From Myxocyprinus asiaticus (taxonomy: Eukaryota; Chordata; Actinopteri; Cypriniformes; Catostomidae), in assembly GCF_019703515.2 (NCBI RefSeq), contig NC_059372.1, positions 13,209,992 to 13,273,991 on the forward strand: a stretch of DNA of 64,000 nt, written 5' to 3'. The notes under the pieces were generated by a model, which was given only the letters and a program-made list of their open reading frames with translations, made no database searches and had not been told where the DNA came from. Shown here in pieces: positions 34,971-46,358 of the stretch (position 1 is its first letter; each line of letters begins with the position of its first letter). Both the position numbers and the translations under genes were made by a program.

Positions 34971-35283
34971 GATTCAACCACTCAAGTTGTACAGTATGTA
35001 GCGATACATAAAATGAAAATTCTTGGCAGAAACCAAAACCAAAAATTCTGGACACAATGGGCCAAAAATTGAAACCAAAAACATTTTGACTTTGTTTGGA
35101 ATAATTGAACAAATTCTAAATATTATTAGGGATGCACCAAAACCACTTTCTATAACTACACATTTCATTATAAAATAGAGTAGACAGAGAATTACATTTA
35201 AAAAAAAAAAAAAAAAAAAAAAAAGTGTAGCCTATTAAGAAAACCTTTAGTAACTACTCTACTGTATAATGTAGCATCAAAAT

Positions 35284-35920
35284 TATAGGGATAGTTCACC
35301 CAAAAATGAAAATTCTCTCATCATTTACTCACCCTCATGCCATTCCAGATGTGTATGACTTTCTTTCTTCTGCTGAACACAAAGATTTTTAGAAAAATAT
35401 CTCAGCTCTGTAGGTCCATAAAATTTTGAAGCTCCAAAAACACATAAAAGGCAGCATAAAAGTAATTCATAAGACTCCAGTGGTTTAATCCATATCTTCA
35501 GAAGCGATATGATAGGTGTGGGTGAGAAACAGATCAACATTTTTTACTATGAATTGTCCTCCCTGCCCAGTAGGTGGCGATATGCACAAAATGTGAATCG
35601 CCAAAAACAAAAGAATGTGAAAATGAAAATTGATAGAAAAAAAAATATATTGATGCGTTTCTCAACCACCTATCATATCTCTTCAGACGACATGGATTAA
35701 ACCACTGGAGTCTTATGGATTATTCTATGCTGCCTTTGTGCTTTTGGAGCTTCAAAGTTCTGGCCACCATTCACTTGCATTGTATGGATCTACAAAGCTG
35801 AAATATTCTTCTAAAAATCTTCGTTTGTGTTCAGCAAAAGAAAGAAAATCATACACATCTGGGATGGCATGAGGGTCAGTAAATGAGAATTTTCATTTTT
35901 GGGTGAACTATCCCTTTAAA
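35284..35920. mobile_element. Complete foldback MITE, arms about 270 bp
   Basis: From TAGGGATAGTTCACCC to GGGTGAACTATCCCTTTA, with complementarity extending nearly to the centre: GATATGATAGGTGTGGGTGA on the left against CAACCACCTATCATATC on the right. A transcript could form a long hairpin. Confidence 0.92.
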
Positions 35921-35980
35921 TGGTAATTCCAGTGAAAATCTTTGGTGGACATGAAGCCAGTTCTTTTTGCTATTTTTCTT

Positions 35981-36005
35981 ATATATATATATATATATAT
36001 ATATT
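35981..36005. repeat. (TA)n microsatellite
   Basis: About 12 uninterrupted TA units. Confidence 0.95.
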
Positions 36006-36705
36006 AGTATGTGGACCTAGAATGTGGAATGGATTCTTTAGTGGATCTCTTTTGTGTTCACTTTAGTTGTGATAGGATATCACATTACTCAGTCAATTTA
36101 AAATAACTGCCATTTGTAATATATTATTACTGTTAATAATATTAATCTAGTTATATTATAAAATCAAAAAATAAATTTCACTTTAAAACCAGCTTTTATT
36201 TTGGCGGAACACTTTAGGAACAGCACATCATCATGAGCCCTGCCCCTGCTGTGTATATGTGTGTGTTAACAACATAGCAGCGCTCAATCACTGAAGCACG
36301 CCGTGCATGCAGACTATATATTTACTCATTGAATGCATTCTTTGCGATTCACAAAACTATTGTATGGCTTCAAGAGACGTGTATAATGCACGAGTCATAT
36401 GGACTACTATAATGATGCTTCTTTAATGTCATATTATAGCTTGACAGTATCAACCATGATACACAATAACAAACAATACAGGAGCACTGGAAATCCCTCT
36501 TTATTAAAAGCACTAATAAACAAGAGAGTGATTACTTCACTTCTAGGGATGTGGACTTTAATCTGTAACATATACAATGCTTTTTCTACATGTAAGTGTT
36601 TCTGTTACTGGACTTTAGAGTAACAGTTTCTGTTCAAATTTTCAACATTTTCAGCCTCTTTTTCCCTTTCGTCCGAAAACCGAACATCTAGGTACATCCC
36701 TAGTT

Positions 36706-36908
36706 GTATGAATTATCTTTAAGCTGCCTTTATGTCCTTTTTGGAACTTCAAAGTGTTGGACCCCATTGACTTGGACAAAAATGCCTCATATCTCTATCG
36801 AAATATCTTTGTTTGTGTGCCACAGTAGAAAATCATACAAGTTTAAGACAGCATAAAAGTGAGTAAAGGATGAGAATAAATGATAATTTTTTGGTGAACC
36901 ATTCAGTT
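36706..36908. mobile_element. Right half of a foldback MITE
   Basis: TTTAAGCTGCCTTTATGTCC, AAAATCATACAAGTTTAAGA and TTTTTTGGTGAACCATTCAG, a diverged right arm of the family. Confidence 0.65.
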
Positions 36909-37126
36909 AATAATGATTATTTATAATATTGACAGCCATAGTTTTAACAGTAATTAAAAAATAAATACAAAAAAATTCTGAATAAACTTTAATATTATGA
37001 AAAAGGTTTTATTTACAGTCTTTATCTTCTGAAAAAGCAGGACCAGAAATATTGATGACTCATCTTGCACTACATATGTGTTTGTCCAATCAAATGCTCT
37101 CTAGAATGAGAATGTCCTTCCCCTAA

Positions 37127-37796
37127 TAGAGCATAACAGTCTAGTTCTGCAAGTAAAAAAAAATCCCATAAATTTCTTCCACAGACTAAATTGATTTTCA
37201 ACGATAACTTATAAACCTTTGTTCATTGATGGTATATGCTTCCCTTGAAACATCAGTCAGCCTTATTTCGGCTTCATTGTTTAAAACTGCGTTTAATAGT
37301 GGAATTCCTGGTGAACAACTTCAATACCTGTGGTACAGCAGCGAAATATCCACCAAACAGAGAACTGTGGCCAGCGAAATAGCCTGGAAAGACCGCCCAC
37401 TTTCATGATGCATTAGTCGGTCTTCCTTCACACTCAAACTACTTCTTTGTTAGTCTATATCGCAATAAACGTAAAATATGTTTTTATACTTCTAATCAAC
37501 AATCTAAAAATCAATAGTTTTATATATTTCCATTGGTTTTTATCCTATTACATCATCCGCAATACTAGTTCGTGCCCTCGTGAAAGATGGTAAGTACACG
37601 GTGTACCTCATCTGATTTTCAAATACTTTTTTGCTTCAAAACAAAGTTTGTAATGTTGTGATTCACCTCAGAGCTAGTTGGTTTGGTTCATGGTTTAGAA
37701 CTCTTTTATGAATAACTTTATGAAAAGTCAAATGGGAAAAACACTTCCGGAACCGACACTGTTCATAAAGTTGGCAGGCACTGTTGCGCTCTATAA
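37127..37796 (+). mobile_element. Interspersed repeat with AGAGCNNAACAGT ends, copy A
   Basis: Left AGAGCATAACAGTCTAGTTC; right GCACTGTTGCGCTCTATAA, its inverse. The interior shares CACACTCAAACTACTT and TTGTGATTCACCTCAGAGC with the copies at 38604 and 40352. Non-coding. Confidence 0.7.
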
Positions 37797-38265
37797 TGCA
37801 CCTGCAACCAACAAGCAAGCAGCAAAATCATAGTTCATGGATCTGATTTATCTAAAGGATATTGGCTATTTAAAGACAAAGGGCACAAGACCTTTGATAT
37901 GTCATGCCCAAACTTTGTCTCAATAGAAAAATATATGTCAACACAGCAAATAAAACACTCCTCAAATGATTTCATGTTTAAAAAATAAAATGCTCACATG
38001 GGAAACACAGGTTTGAATCCTGCCAGCATTCCACCTTTCCCTCCCCAAATCATTTTGTCACCTATCAAATTTTGCAGTCAATAACAGTAATAAATAAATT
38101 CCATGCACTTTCTTTGTCATTATGGCCTTTTTGAAGCCAAATGAAAAAGACAAGGAAATAATTCTGACACAAAGATGCTTAGCTGTGATGCACTAAAAAA
38201 AAAAGCTCCTCCGATAGAGTGATAAGTAAACAATTACAAACACAGAGAAAACACAAGACCTAATC
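37797..38265. other. No recognised feature
   Basis: AT-rich intron sequence. Confidence 0.4.
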
Positions 38266-38550
38266 CTGCACCTAATTCCCTCTTATCCCAGTCCCCTGCT
38301 CGAACAGTGACGATAAAACGGAAAGAGCGGTGTAGAGAGTATGGGATAACATCTATCCACTCAACCTGCCCGCCGCGGTCCCCGCTGGCAATTACCTGAG
38401 CTCTGGCCTGAGCTCACAGCAGTCTGCTACCTCACCAGCTCTTCTCTCTCTCCCTCTACACCGGATTACTCAGACTGAGCTCTTCTGATAAACTGCATGG
38501 CAAGGAGAGATGAAGAGCAAGTAAATAAACGAATGAATGGTTGAGAAGGT
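38266..38550. other. Low-repeat block, possible conserved non-coding DNA
   Basis: Mixed composition (AACCTGCCCGCCGCGGTCCC, CAATTACCTGAGCTCTGGCC), no repeat motif and no exon pattern. Confidence 0.3.
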
Positions 38551-38603
38551 GGGGGTCTATGCTTACTGTGATCATGTTTAGGTGGAGAAATGTTGATGCA
38601 TGT

Positions 38604-38856
38604 AATAGAGCTCAACAGTCTGGTTCCAGAAGTAAAAATTCCATTCATTTTCTTCATAGGCGAATAGATTTTTAAGGATAACTTACAAACCTTCTGTGAT
38701 CTCCGAGGTTGTTAATCAAAAGGTATATGCTTCTACTGAATCCACCAGTCCACGTTAGATCCACCAATCAGAGAATCGCTGCAAACAAAGTGTGCCAAAC
38801 AAGCCCCGCCGCGATCGATCTCATGCAATCGATTCAGTCTCTACACACTCAAACTA

Positions 38857-38907
<51 letters not shown>

Positions 38908-39040
38908 AAATATCTGAATATTTTGCATTAAAATCAAAATATATTGTTTCTATACTTAATCATCAACTTAAAATCAATTGTTTTTAATACCATTATGTCA
39001 TTTGCTATGCTTCATGGGAATGTAGTTCATTCTAAAGGCA
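38604..39040 (+). mobile_element. Interspersed repeat with AGAGCNNAACAGT ends, copy B
   Basis: Starts AGAGCTCAACAGTCTGGTTC and parallels copy A through CACACTCAAACTACTT, where a (TA)n tract follows, to TTCATGGGAATGTAGTTCAT. The right terminus is lost. Confidence 0.65.
38858..38902. repeat. (TA)n microsatellite
   Basis: About 22 TA units inside repeat copy B. Confidence 0.97.
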
Positions 39041-39715
39041 AAAGCTCCCCCCAAAAATAAAACTCTTGCTACAGAGTGATAAAAAGCATGCATTTACACC
39101 AGCAGACCGAATGAAAGAACATCTGACAGCTGGAAGTCTGTCTTGCCATTCCATTTACACTTATGTACCATAAGCTACATCACACGTTTCCTCACTGAGA
39201 GAAAGAACTTGAACAAAAAAAAAAAAAAAAGACTACGGCTATTACAATCAAGCTGAATTTAAATATTGTAATAATGAACCACACTGACACATTTCACAAT
39301 ACGAATTAGCACTGGAAGTTCTTGGAGACCTGATGGGCATTGTACTGAGATTTGCTAGAAAGAGCTATTCCGCCATCTAGTGTCTAACTGCAACAAGATA
39401 TACACTGCTATTCTACAAGCATTTTATTGTCTTCCAGGAAAAGAAACCAAAACACACAAGTAATATGAAAATACTGAAAGAAAGTATGACTGTGATAAAT
39501 TTTGGGGAGTACAAAAATAGACTGAATCTGAATGAGTCCCTTAACGACAGTCCTGATAATAATAAACCATACTCACAGGAAGCCATATGCTGCCTTCACT
39601 CCATTCACATGCAGATGTTAAGCTCTATATAATGATTTCACGTCATCGGCAGGTACACTCAAAAATCAGATATGGAAAAAAAATAAAATCATTCATCTGA
39701 CACAAAATCAGATAC
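39041..39715. other. No recognised feature
   Basis: Intron sequence with a poly-A run at 39216-39231. Confidence 0.4.
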
Positions 39716-40135
39716 GAGAGGCTGGTGAAAGATCAAAGCCCTTCTCATGGAGAGATGGGCCAGGCACAGGAGCACTCAGAATATTTTAGCATCTCTCATG
39801 CATAAGTAACATCTGAGCTCGAGGAGCGGGCGGGCAGCTCGGCGACGAACGCGAAGCACTGTTAATGAGATGAGCTTTTTAATGGAACTGTGGAAAGAGA
39901 GTGCCAAATGCAAATGCAACTTATCACCTCTCCCCGCCAACAGGCCAGAGAATGGCATTAATGCATTTAAAAGCAAAAAAATAACCGACAACCCCCCTCT
40001 CTCCCTCTCTTCCTCTCTCAGTTATTTTTTTTATTAATCTTGTGAAGGCTTGTCATGCACAGTGAGAGCTCATGGAGGGCATCCGCACAGGCCTTGACAG
40101 ATGGAGGGATGCAGGAAGGCAGGAGATGAACAGAG
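39716..40135. other. Low-repeat block with octamer and homeodomain-like sites
   Basis: Holds ATGCAAAT (about 39908-39915) inside GCCAAATGCAAATGCAAC, TTAATGAGATGAGCTTTTTA and GGCATTAATGCATTTAA, within a block free of transposon motifs. This makes it the best candidate regulatory element in the large intron, but conservation could not be tested. Confidence 0.35.
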
Positions 40136-40351
40136 AGTGAATGGTGCATTTAACAGGAAGACAGTTACTGTAGCCAAAGTGAGAGAGCAGGCGTGACACG
40201 TTGCTGCATTTTAATATATTCGTACAGTGCTCTTTCTGTTAGACAGTGTCTTAAGACAACAGCAATTATGTGAACAAGCTAATAATGAATGGAAAAACTG
40301 CAACAAAACCACTAAAAACGGGAGCCTAAAGAGTACAACTCTTGTCTTGGA

Positions 40352-40690
40352 TCTATAAGTGTTTTTCCCATTTATTTATTACTCTATAGGTATTTCAGAA
40401 AATTCTTCTTAAGAGTAATAAGCCGTGAACCAAACCAAGCAGTTCTAAGGTGAATCACAACATTACAACCTTTGATTTGAAGCAAAAGAGTATTTGAAAA
40501 ATGGACAAAAAGACAAAAGTGCAAGATGGTACTTAACGTCTCTAATGAGGGAATGTACTACAATCCCAAGAAGCATTGTGAATGATGTAATCGGATTTTA
40601 AAAAATATATATATATAAAACTATTGATTTAAAAAAGGTGTTAATTATACTTACAGAATCAATATTAAAATTTAAAGTTTATTGCAAAAT
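40352..40690 (-). mobile_element. Interspersed repeat with AGAGCNNAACAGT ends, copy C (inverted, partial)
   Basis: Reverse-orientation matches to copy A: CCAAGCAGTTCTAAGGTGAA, ACAACATTACAACCTTTGAT and GATGTAATCGGATTTTA. It is followed directly by the Tc1-like element at 40699. Confidence 0.6.
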
Positions 40691-40698
40691 ATTCACAT

Positions 40699-41262
40699 AT
40701 ACTCACTGAGCACTTCATAGGAACACCTATACCCCTAATTCTTCATCCGATTATCTAATCAGCCAATCGTGTGGCAGCAGTGCATGCATAAAATCATGCA
40801 GATATGGGTCAGGAGCTTCAGTTAATGTTCACATCAACCATCAGAATGGGGAAAAAAATGTGATCTCAGTGATTTTGACCGTGGCATGATTGTTGGTGCC
40901 AGATGGGCTGGTTTGAGTATTTCTGTAACTGCTGATCTTCTGGGATTTTCACATAAAACAGTCTCTAGAGTTCACTCAGAATGGTGCCAAAAACAAAAAA
41001 CATCCAGTCAGCGGCAGTTCTGAGGATGGAAATGCCTTGTTAATGAGACAGGTCAACAGAAAATGGCCAGACTGGTTCGAGCTGACAGAAAGGCTACGGT
41101 AACTCAGATAACCACTCTGTATAATTGTATTGAGCAGAATAGCATCTCAGAATGCACAACATGTCGAACCTTGAGGCGGATGGGCTACAACAGCAGAAGA
41201 AGGCCACGTTGGGCACTTTATTAGGACCATAGTGTTCCTAATAAAGTGTTCAGTGAGTGTAT
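40699..41262 (+). mobile_element. Tc1-like non-autonomous element, copy 2
   Basis: Inverted ends ACTCACTGAGCACTTCATAG and CTAATAAAGTGTTCAGTGAG between TA dinucleotides. The plus strand keeps a broken transposase N-terminal region (SDFDRGMIVGARWAGLSI, then ARLVRADRKATVTQI and CRTLRRMGYNSRRRPRW) and lacks the DDE catalytic part. Confidence 0.88.
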
Positions 41263-42528
41263 ATGCGTCATTCGCAGTGTGCCATGGGAGTGTGTGGTCA
41301 CTGCAGAGCTCTTTTGCATACACTCAAATTTGTAAACTAAATGGGCTCAAAAAAAAAAAGCAGAAATGATACATGCAGTCCCATCCACAATAAACCCGAA
41401 AAAGTCTTGGCAAATGTCAGGTGATTCATCATATACTTGCAATAAAACTGAGCAAACAGGAACTATAGTATGCCAAAAACCATTCCGACACAATTCAACT
41501 CTACTTCGAAATAAAAAGACTGAGTAAAGCTGGTGGCAATTTCACATCAACATGATTAATTTGCAAGAAACCAACAGCAAAAGACCAATTCCACCTCATA
41601 TGAGCTGATATCTGACCACGATTCATGTTTAACAAGAATAGAAAAACAAGAGAAGAAAATGCTTCCAATATCTTTTGTTGTTGATGTCAAAGGCTGTGCA
41701 TTCAATCAAACTCAACGTTATTTTGGCAAAACTGTATCTGTCAATTGTTAATATGGCAAATACTAATACAATATTGGTGCAGTGTATATTTGTTGCAGTG
41801 TTAAGGGCCATTAAAGCACGTTACAGACCTTATTCACAGTAGTGCCATCTTTGATTTTTGACGGGAATATCTTAGAAAGATATTTTTTCAACGTTTCGTC
41901 AGCGGAACTATCCAACCACACTTTAAACAACTGTACAACCCATTGACTGAATGTCTATCCCTCACAGCCTTGTCGTCAAAAATCAAAGATGGTCTATTAC
42001 ATCCATTTGCACTGTTTTTTAATTGTTTAAGCAAACATGCGCTAGACAGAAGTCTTTGACCATTGTGCCACATCTCATCGTTTTTTGAGCATCTCATGCA
42101 ACACCGACACATTTTTAAGATGCCCTGTAAAGAGTCAGAAGAACTTCAACTTTTACAAACGTGTCGAGACATCCATTTTCTGTTCCATTCATTGCGAAGA
42201 TTCTAGCTTTTACAAAACTTTTAGGCTGAAAAAAAAAAAAAAAAACACACTTGTTATACAGTGTTGTCAATGCATATACTGTACATTTTTCATTTCAGCC
42301 TATTTAATGTTAATCATTTTGCATATTGTTAATCCTATTCAGTTCATGGTAGATGAGAATCACAGGTGTAATAGAGAACACATCTTTACAGAAATCCACA
42401 TAAATCGAACAACCCAAAGGGTTCAGCTGACATCTAGGCATGTTCACACATCTGCTAATAAGACACTAAGGTTGGAAAAGGAAACTGTTCAGGGATTGAG
42501 CCATAATTACCTTTACAACCTGCCTCCA
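41263..42528. other. No recognised feature
   Basis: AT-rich intron DNA. The 281-residue plus-strand ORF that begins at 42085 is treated separately as doubtful. Confidence 0.4.
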
Positions 42529-42605
42529 CACACTCAACACTCAACACTCAACACTCAACACTCAACACTCAACACTCAACACTCAACACTCAACACTCAA
42601 CACTC
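42529..42605. repeat. Heptamer minisatellite (ACTCAAC)n
   Basis: About 10-11 perfect 7-bp units. It has no stop in any plus-strand frame, so it lengthens a chance ORF. Confidence 0.97.
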
Positions 42606-43064
42606 TTCAAATCTTGAGCCCAAGGGAAGCTTTTCTATTAAGTGTCCAGAACATGTCAGAGCTCAGATAAGACACACCAACAACATGTCCCTTATGGTCC
42701 TCAGGCATGGACTGTCATGTACAACATCACACTCACGCAATCGTCCAATCCACTGTCTAAGGACATGGTTTAACTCTTATCAGGGCCCAAAGAATGAAGG
42801 GACACAATCCCTAAAGGGCTTGAATAAGTGGGTGAGGGGAAGTGGGGAATGGAGAGGCAATTTCAACCATGTCAAGAGAGCCGCTGTGCGTTATTTGAAT
42901 GGGGACTTGACCAGGCCAAGTGTTCCATAGCCTGCGGGACATTCTTAAGAAAAACTTTCAAACTGGGAAATTAACGAAGATAAGAATACAAGTTATTAAT
43001 TTTACCCTTTTTTACAGTGCATTTATGTACTGGACTTGTTTGGCTGTTTGAACAAAGATAAATC
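42606..43064. other. No recognised feature
   Basis: Covers the end of the chance ORF and unassigned intron DNA. Confidence 0.4.
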
Positions 43065-43234
43065 TTAGAGCTGTCAGAATTAACTAATTTAAAAAGTTTA
43101 ACGCCTTAATTTTTCTTAATCGAGATTAAAGCATTTACCGTTAATAAAGCATAAACCAGCATAAACACTGGTTGGAAGGGCGGAACATTTGCGATGTGTC
43201 CGGCCACAGTCATTACACTGACATACACTTCACA

Positions 43235-43257
43235 ACACACACACACACACACACACA
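43235..43257. repeat. (CA)n microsatellite
   Basis: About 11 CA units. Confidence 0.95.
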
Positions 43258-43855
43258 ACAGCGCTTCCGTGTCAGTGATAAAATGGAGTAAGGACCTCTT
43301 AACGCTATTTGATGTACAAAACAAGCCCAGAAGGGACTTGTAACAAATATCAAGTATTTTTCAGCCTAAGTAAGGCACATTTTAATTACCACAGAAGCAC
43401 AAGTCTTAACTATCACCAAAATGCAGAATGAGACGGTTTTGTCTCCCAGCGCTTTTCATGGGGAGTTCAAAGCAGCGCTTGACACTGGAGTTGATGCCTT
43501 GACGCGAATCATGAACGTGGCTTCACAGTTGGCTAGGTGCACAAGATGGCGCCGGTGAGCTTTCGCCACGCAAGTGTGTGTATATTTGCATCCGGTCGTA
43601 TGATCGCTCATTGAAACTGAGTGAGATCACACAGTGATCACGGTGTAAGCGGGGCTTTATTGTCGTTTTGAGAAGAGACTTCCAAAGGAGACTTGTTAAA
43701 GACTTGGTTGAGACCAGCTTGAGCGTGTTTTCAAGTAAAGAAAGAGAGAAGTGGTTTATCAGCGACAGGAGATTACATCCTCTTTACAGTGTTGTGTGTC
43801 TCAACCAGCAGCGAGGAGCTAGCTAACGGTATGAAGTAAATAGTGTTAGAATTGT

Positions 43856-44127
43856 GGATAACACTTTACAATAAGGTTCTATATGTCAACATGCAATAGC
43901 TAACAACTAACAATATTTTTACAGCATAAATTAATCTTGATTAATGTTCATTTCTATCTATACATTAACATGAGGCAATATACAGTATTATGAACAGTAA
44001 TTAACAATGAACAATCGTATATTTAAATGAAACATTAACATTTTTACAGCATTAATCTAGGTTATACCAATTATACCAAATGCTTTCACCATGATTTATT
44101 AATTTAACCTTATTGTAAAGTGTTACC
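43856..44127. mobile_element. Palindromic MITE (TAACACTTTACAATAAGGTT ends)
   Basis: Left GATAACACTTTACAATAAGG and right CCTTATTGTAAAGTGTTACC are inverted copies. It is nested in the 43065-45178 element. Confidence 0.88.
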
Positions 44128-45438
44128 AAAAAGTAACTAAAGTTGCATATGTGTGTAATCAGAAGGTGTTAACAGAAACATGGTTGTTGTCATGCAGATG
44201 TCTTCTGACATTATTTACACTGCTGTTGTATATCCAACTTAAAATTGTATATCTTACCAAATCTGTATCCAAGCCTAGCATCATTTATTTATGTTCACAG
44301 AAACTTAGATAAGCTACTGCTGTTTATCATCATTTCTTACCTTCATAGTCATCGATGTAACTGCATACATACTGTAACATGTTGAAATGTTAAGAGAAAT
44401 TTGTTGTGTTATGCATTTGACTGGCTTGAATTGAGAGCAGTTCCTTAATGTTACGTGCACAGTATGTGTGTGTAAAGGGGGAGACTGTGTGCAGAAGGGA
44501 TTTACTGCTGTTTCAAGTGTGTTTCACCTAACAATTACAGAGTGTACGGCATGATTGTGGCCATGTATGAGATCGGCCTCCTGTATCTTCATTTCGACAC
44601 TACAATACATTTTAAATCCCTTTTCTGTAAACACCTCATATAAAATGGCAATTTCAGCAGTCTCTAGACCGGTTCCTAGCGAAACTGGAAGTGGCTATGC
44701 ACACACTCTCTAAACCAGAAATCAAATATGGCGTCTTGTGCAACTAGCCCATTGCTGTAACAAAGCGGATAGCCACAGTCTACCAGCAGATTAATATGGA
44801 GCAGAATAAGAGTTTAAGAGATTTCATGCGCATTGCAATGAAAACGTAACTTATGGGGAGATTAGTTCTTTCCATTAGTCAAACTCCCACTTAGACTTTG
44901 GGAAACGTTTAATGTTCCTTGAATTGGTGCTATTTTAGTGTATTTTTATCTTTATACTGTGGAAGGCTTTGTTCGAAAAATGTAAATAAAGCATTATATT
45001 GTTACATATTGTTTTGTTTTGTTTCCTAAAATGGAAATAAATGCATTTTGATAGTAAAAGTATATATAGTGTCAAATTTCAGCACTTTCAAAACCTTTAA
45101 CTTTTAAAAAACCATTTAAAAAAAAAATACATTTACAAAATATTTTAAAATGTTATCGAGTCGACTGACAGCACTAATAAATATGTTTGATATGTGTTGT
45201 CGAATGTTAAAATTAAACTAGTTACGCTAGCAAAGAAAACATCCATTAAATTTCTAAAAGAAATGTAATGATTTAACTAATCCGGTTCCGTAAAGGTTCC
45301 GTTAATGATACATTAGTACTTAAGGAAAAAATATTCAGAAATAAGATAAGCAATTCTTGTTGGATTTACTGAACTCAACAGTCTGTAGCATCGCTATACT
45401 TGTGTACTGAAGTCTTGTGCTGTGCTAAAGTGTCTCAC

Positions 45439-45583
45439 CAGCTGTTTGGCTTTCTCAGACTCCAGCTTTGTCTGCACTTTCTCTCTCAGCACCGTTCGAG
45501 TGATATCCTGCCGCACTGCCTCTCTCTCTTTCTGAGCGATGCGAGCCAGCTCCTCTTGTATAATGGCCTGCTGCTGCTCATAC
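45439..45583 (-). CDS. chchd6: chchd6 coding exon 4, coiled-coil start
   Basis: Encodes residues 89-137: a long amphipathic, charged helix starting RYEQQQAIIQEELARIAQ and followed by KEREAVRQD. This matches the CHCHD6 pattern RYEQE-x-A-x-IQ-x-x-L...REREA. It is the DUF737-type coiled coil that precedes the CHCH domain in Mic19 and Mic25. The acceptor is TTGTACAG. The donor GTGAGA at 45438 downward opens a 25 kb intron that ends at exon 5 (20448). The phase (2 in, 0 out) agrees with both neighbours. Confidence 0.9.
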
Positions 45584-45932
45584 CTGTACAAACACACACT
45601 CTTATTTACCTGGCTGTTGCCAAGCCATTATTCACCAACTGCAGTTCAAAATCTGACCACTAAGTGGCAGTGGTTTATCCTTGTTCTAATGTTTGCTTTG
45701 ACTGCATGACTCATTCTTGAATGGCATCCAGGAAAAAAAAAATGATCCCTCTTCTAACTTACGGTCTCTTCCTTTGTGGGACCTACAGTATTTTGTGCTT
45801 GAGTCATATTGTTGCTATTCAGTTGGACAGTTTTTCCAATCCAAAATCCTGACTCAAAACATAACAGTGGCTGGTTGGAAACAATTAGTTGCTTTTTTTT
45901 TTTTAAAAAGTAGGCCTATAAGGCCACATTAC

Positions 45933-46029
45933 CTTTTCCTCAATTCCTCTTTAGTGTCAGGAAAAGTTGTCCTGGTCTGAGATTTTGGAGCTGGAGTGTC
46001 AGATGTGCTGGATGTTTGAGTCTGCTGTC
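45933..46029 (-). CDS. chchd6: chchd6 coding exon 3, Ser/Thr-rich linker
   Basis: Codes for about 32 residues (57-88) of the Mic25 linker, rich in Gln, Ser, Thr and Pro, and ends in a charged KEELRK segment that starts the coiled coil. Phase 1 in and phase 2 out join exons 2 and 4 exactly: the split arginine codon AG|G leads into YEQQQ. The acceptor is TTTGCAG and the donor GTAATG. The linker itself is not conserved enough to prove identity; the assignment rests on frame continuity and position. Confidence 0.86.
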
Positions 46030-46273
46030 CTGCAAATTCATTGAAAATTTAATGATTATCACAAACCTGCATTAATCATAATAAATATCCCACTGTATTT
46101 ATACACTTAACATCTGCTGTTTACTTAAATTCTTTAGCCCTGTAATTAAAAAAAATTATCAAATGGCAGAATAATCATGATTATCATTCAGCCCTACCTC
46201 ATAGGGATAATATAGTTCTCTACTACCCTAATCACTGACATAACATAATTTGATGCAAATATTTATGTCATAC

Positions 46274-46358
46274 CTTGGTTTTCTTTATCATTGACAGGTT
46301 GTTTCGGTTCAGGAGTTTGACCAGCATTTCTCATGCGCTGTAGAACATCTTCAGATAG
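46274..46358 (-). CDS. chchd6: chchd6 coding exon 2
   Basis: Continues the Mic25 reading frame: 28 codons plus one base (residues 29-56 and the first base of codon 57). It begins LSEDVLQRMR, the family's conserved LSE-(N/D)-V-(V/I)-x-RM block directly after the N-terminal segment. It then runs into a low-complexity Gln/Pro/Lys/Asn linker, the region that varies most between orthologues. The acceptor is a pyrimidine-rich tract ending CCTCAG and the donor is GTATGA. The phase (0 in, 1 out) matches both neighbours. The intron upstream (46359-49645) is mostly nested transposons. Confidence 0.9.

Larger units (their letters stand above)
35127..36702. mobile_element. hAT-like element with TAGGGATGCACC ends
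   Basis: The left end TAGGGATGCACCAAAACC and the right end reading inward TAGGGATGTACCTAGATG are inverted repeats. The right part holds TCGTCCGAAAACCGAAC, typical of this family. A complete foldback element (35284-35920) is nested in it. 34998-35126 (ATGAAAATTCTTGGCAGAAA) looks like a second, partial member. Confidence 0.65.
43065..45178. mobile_element. DNA transposon remnant with TTAGNGCTGTCAG ends
   Basis: Left TTAGAGCTGTCAGAATTAAC; right end reading inward TTAGTGCTGTCAGTCGACTC. Its more GC-rich inner part (43540-43830, GATGGCGCCGGTGAGC) resembles a 5' untranslated region, not an exon of the host gene. No transposase ORF remains. Confidence 0.6.
20449..45438 (-). other. chchd6: chchd6 intron 4, about 25 kb
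   Basis: Inferred from exons 4 and 5, whose phases and splice sites match. It contains the DIRS-type element, SINEs, foldback elements, hAT-like and Tc1-like copies, microsatellites and several non-repetitive blocks. No other gene is recognised inside it on either strand. Confidence 0.8.

Noticed and set aside
43540..43830. GC-richer stretch with GATGGCGCCGGTGAGC as a first exon or promoter
   Set aside because: It lies within the inverted ends of a DNA transposon remnant and no following exons are seen; more likely the element's own leader.
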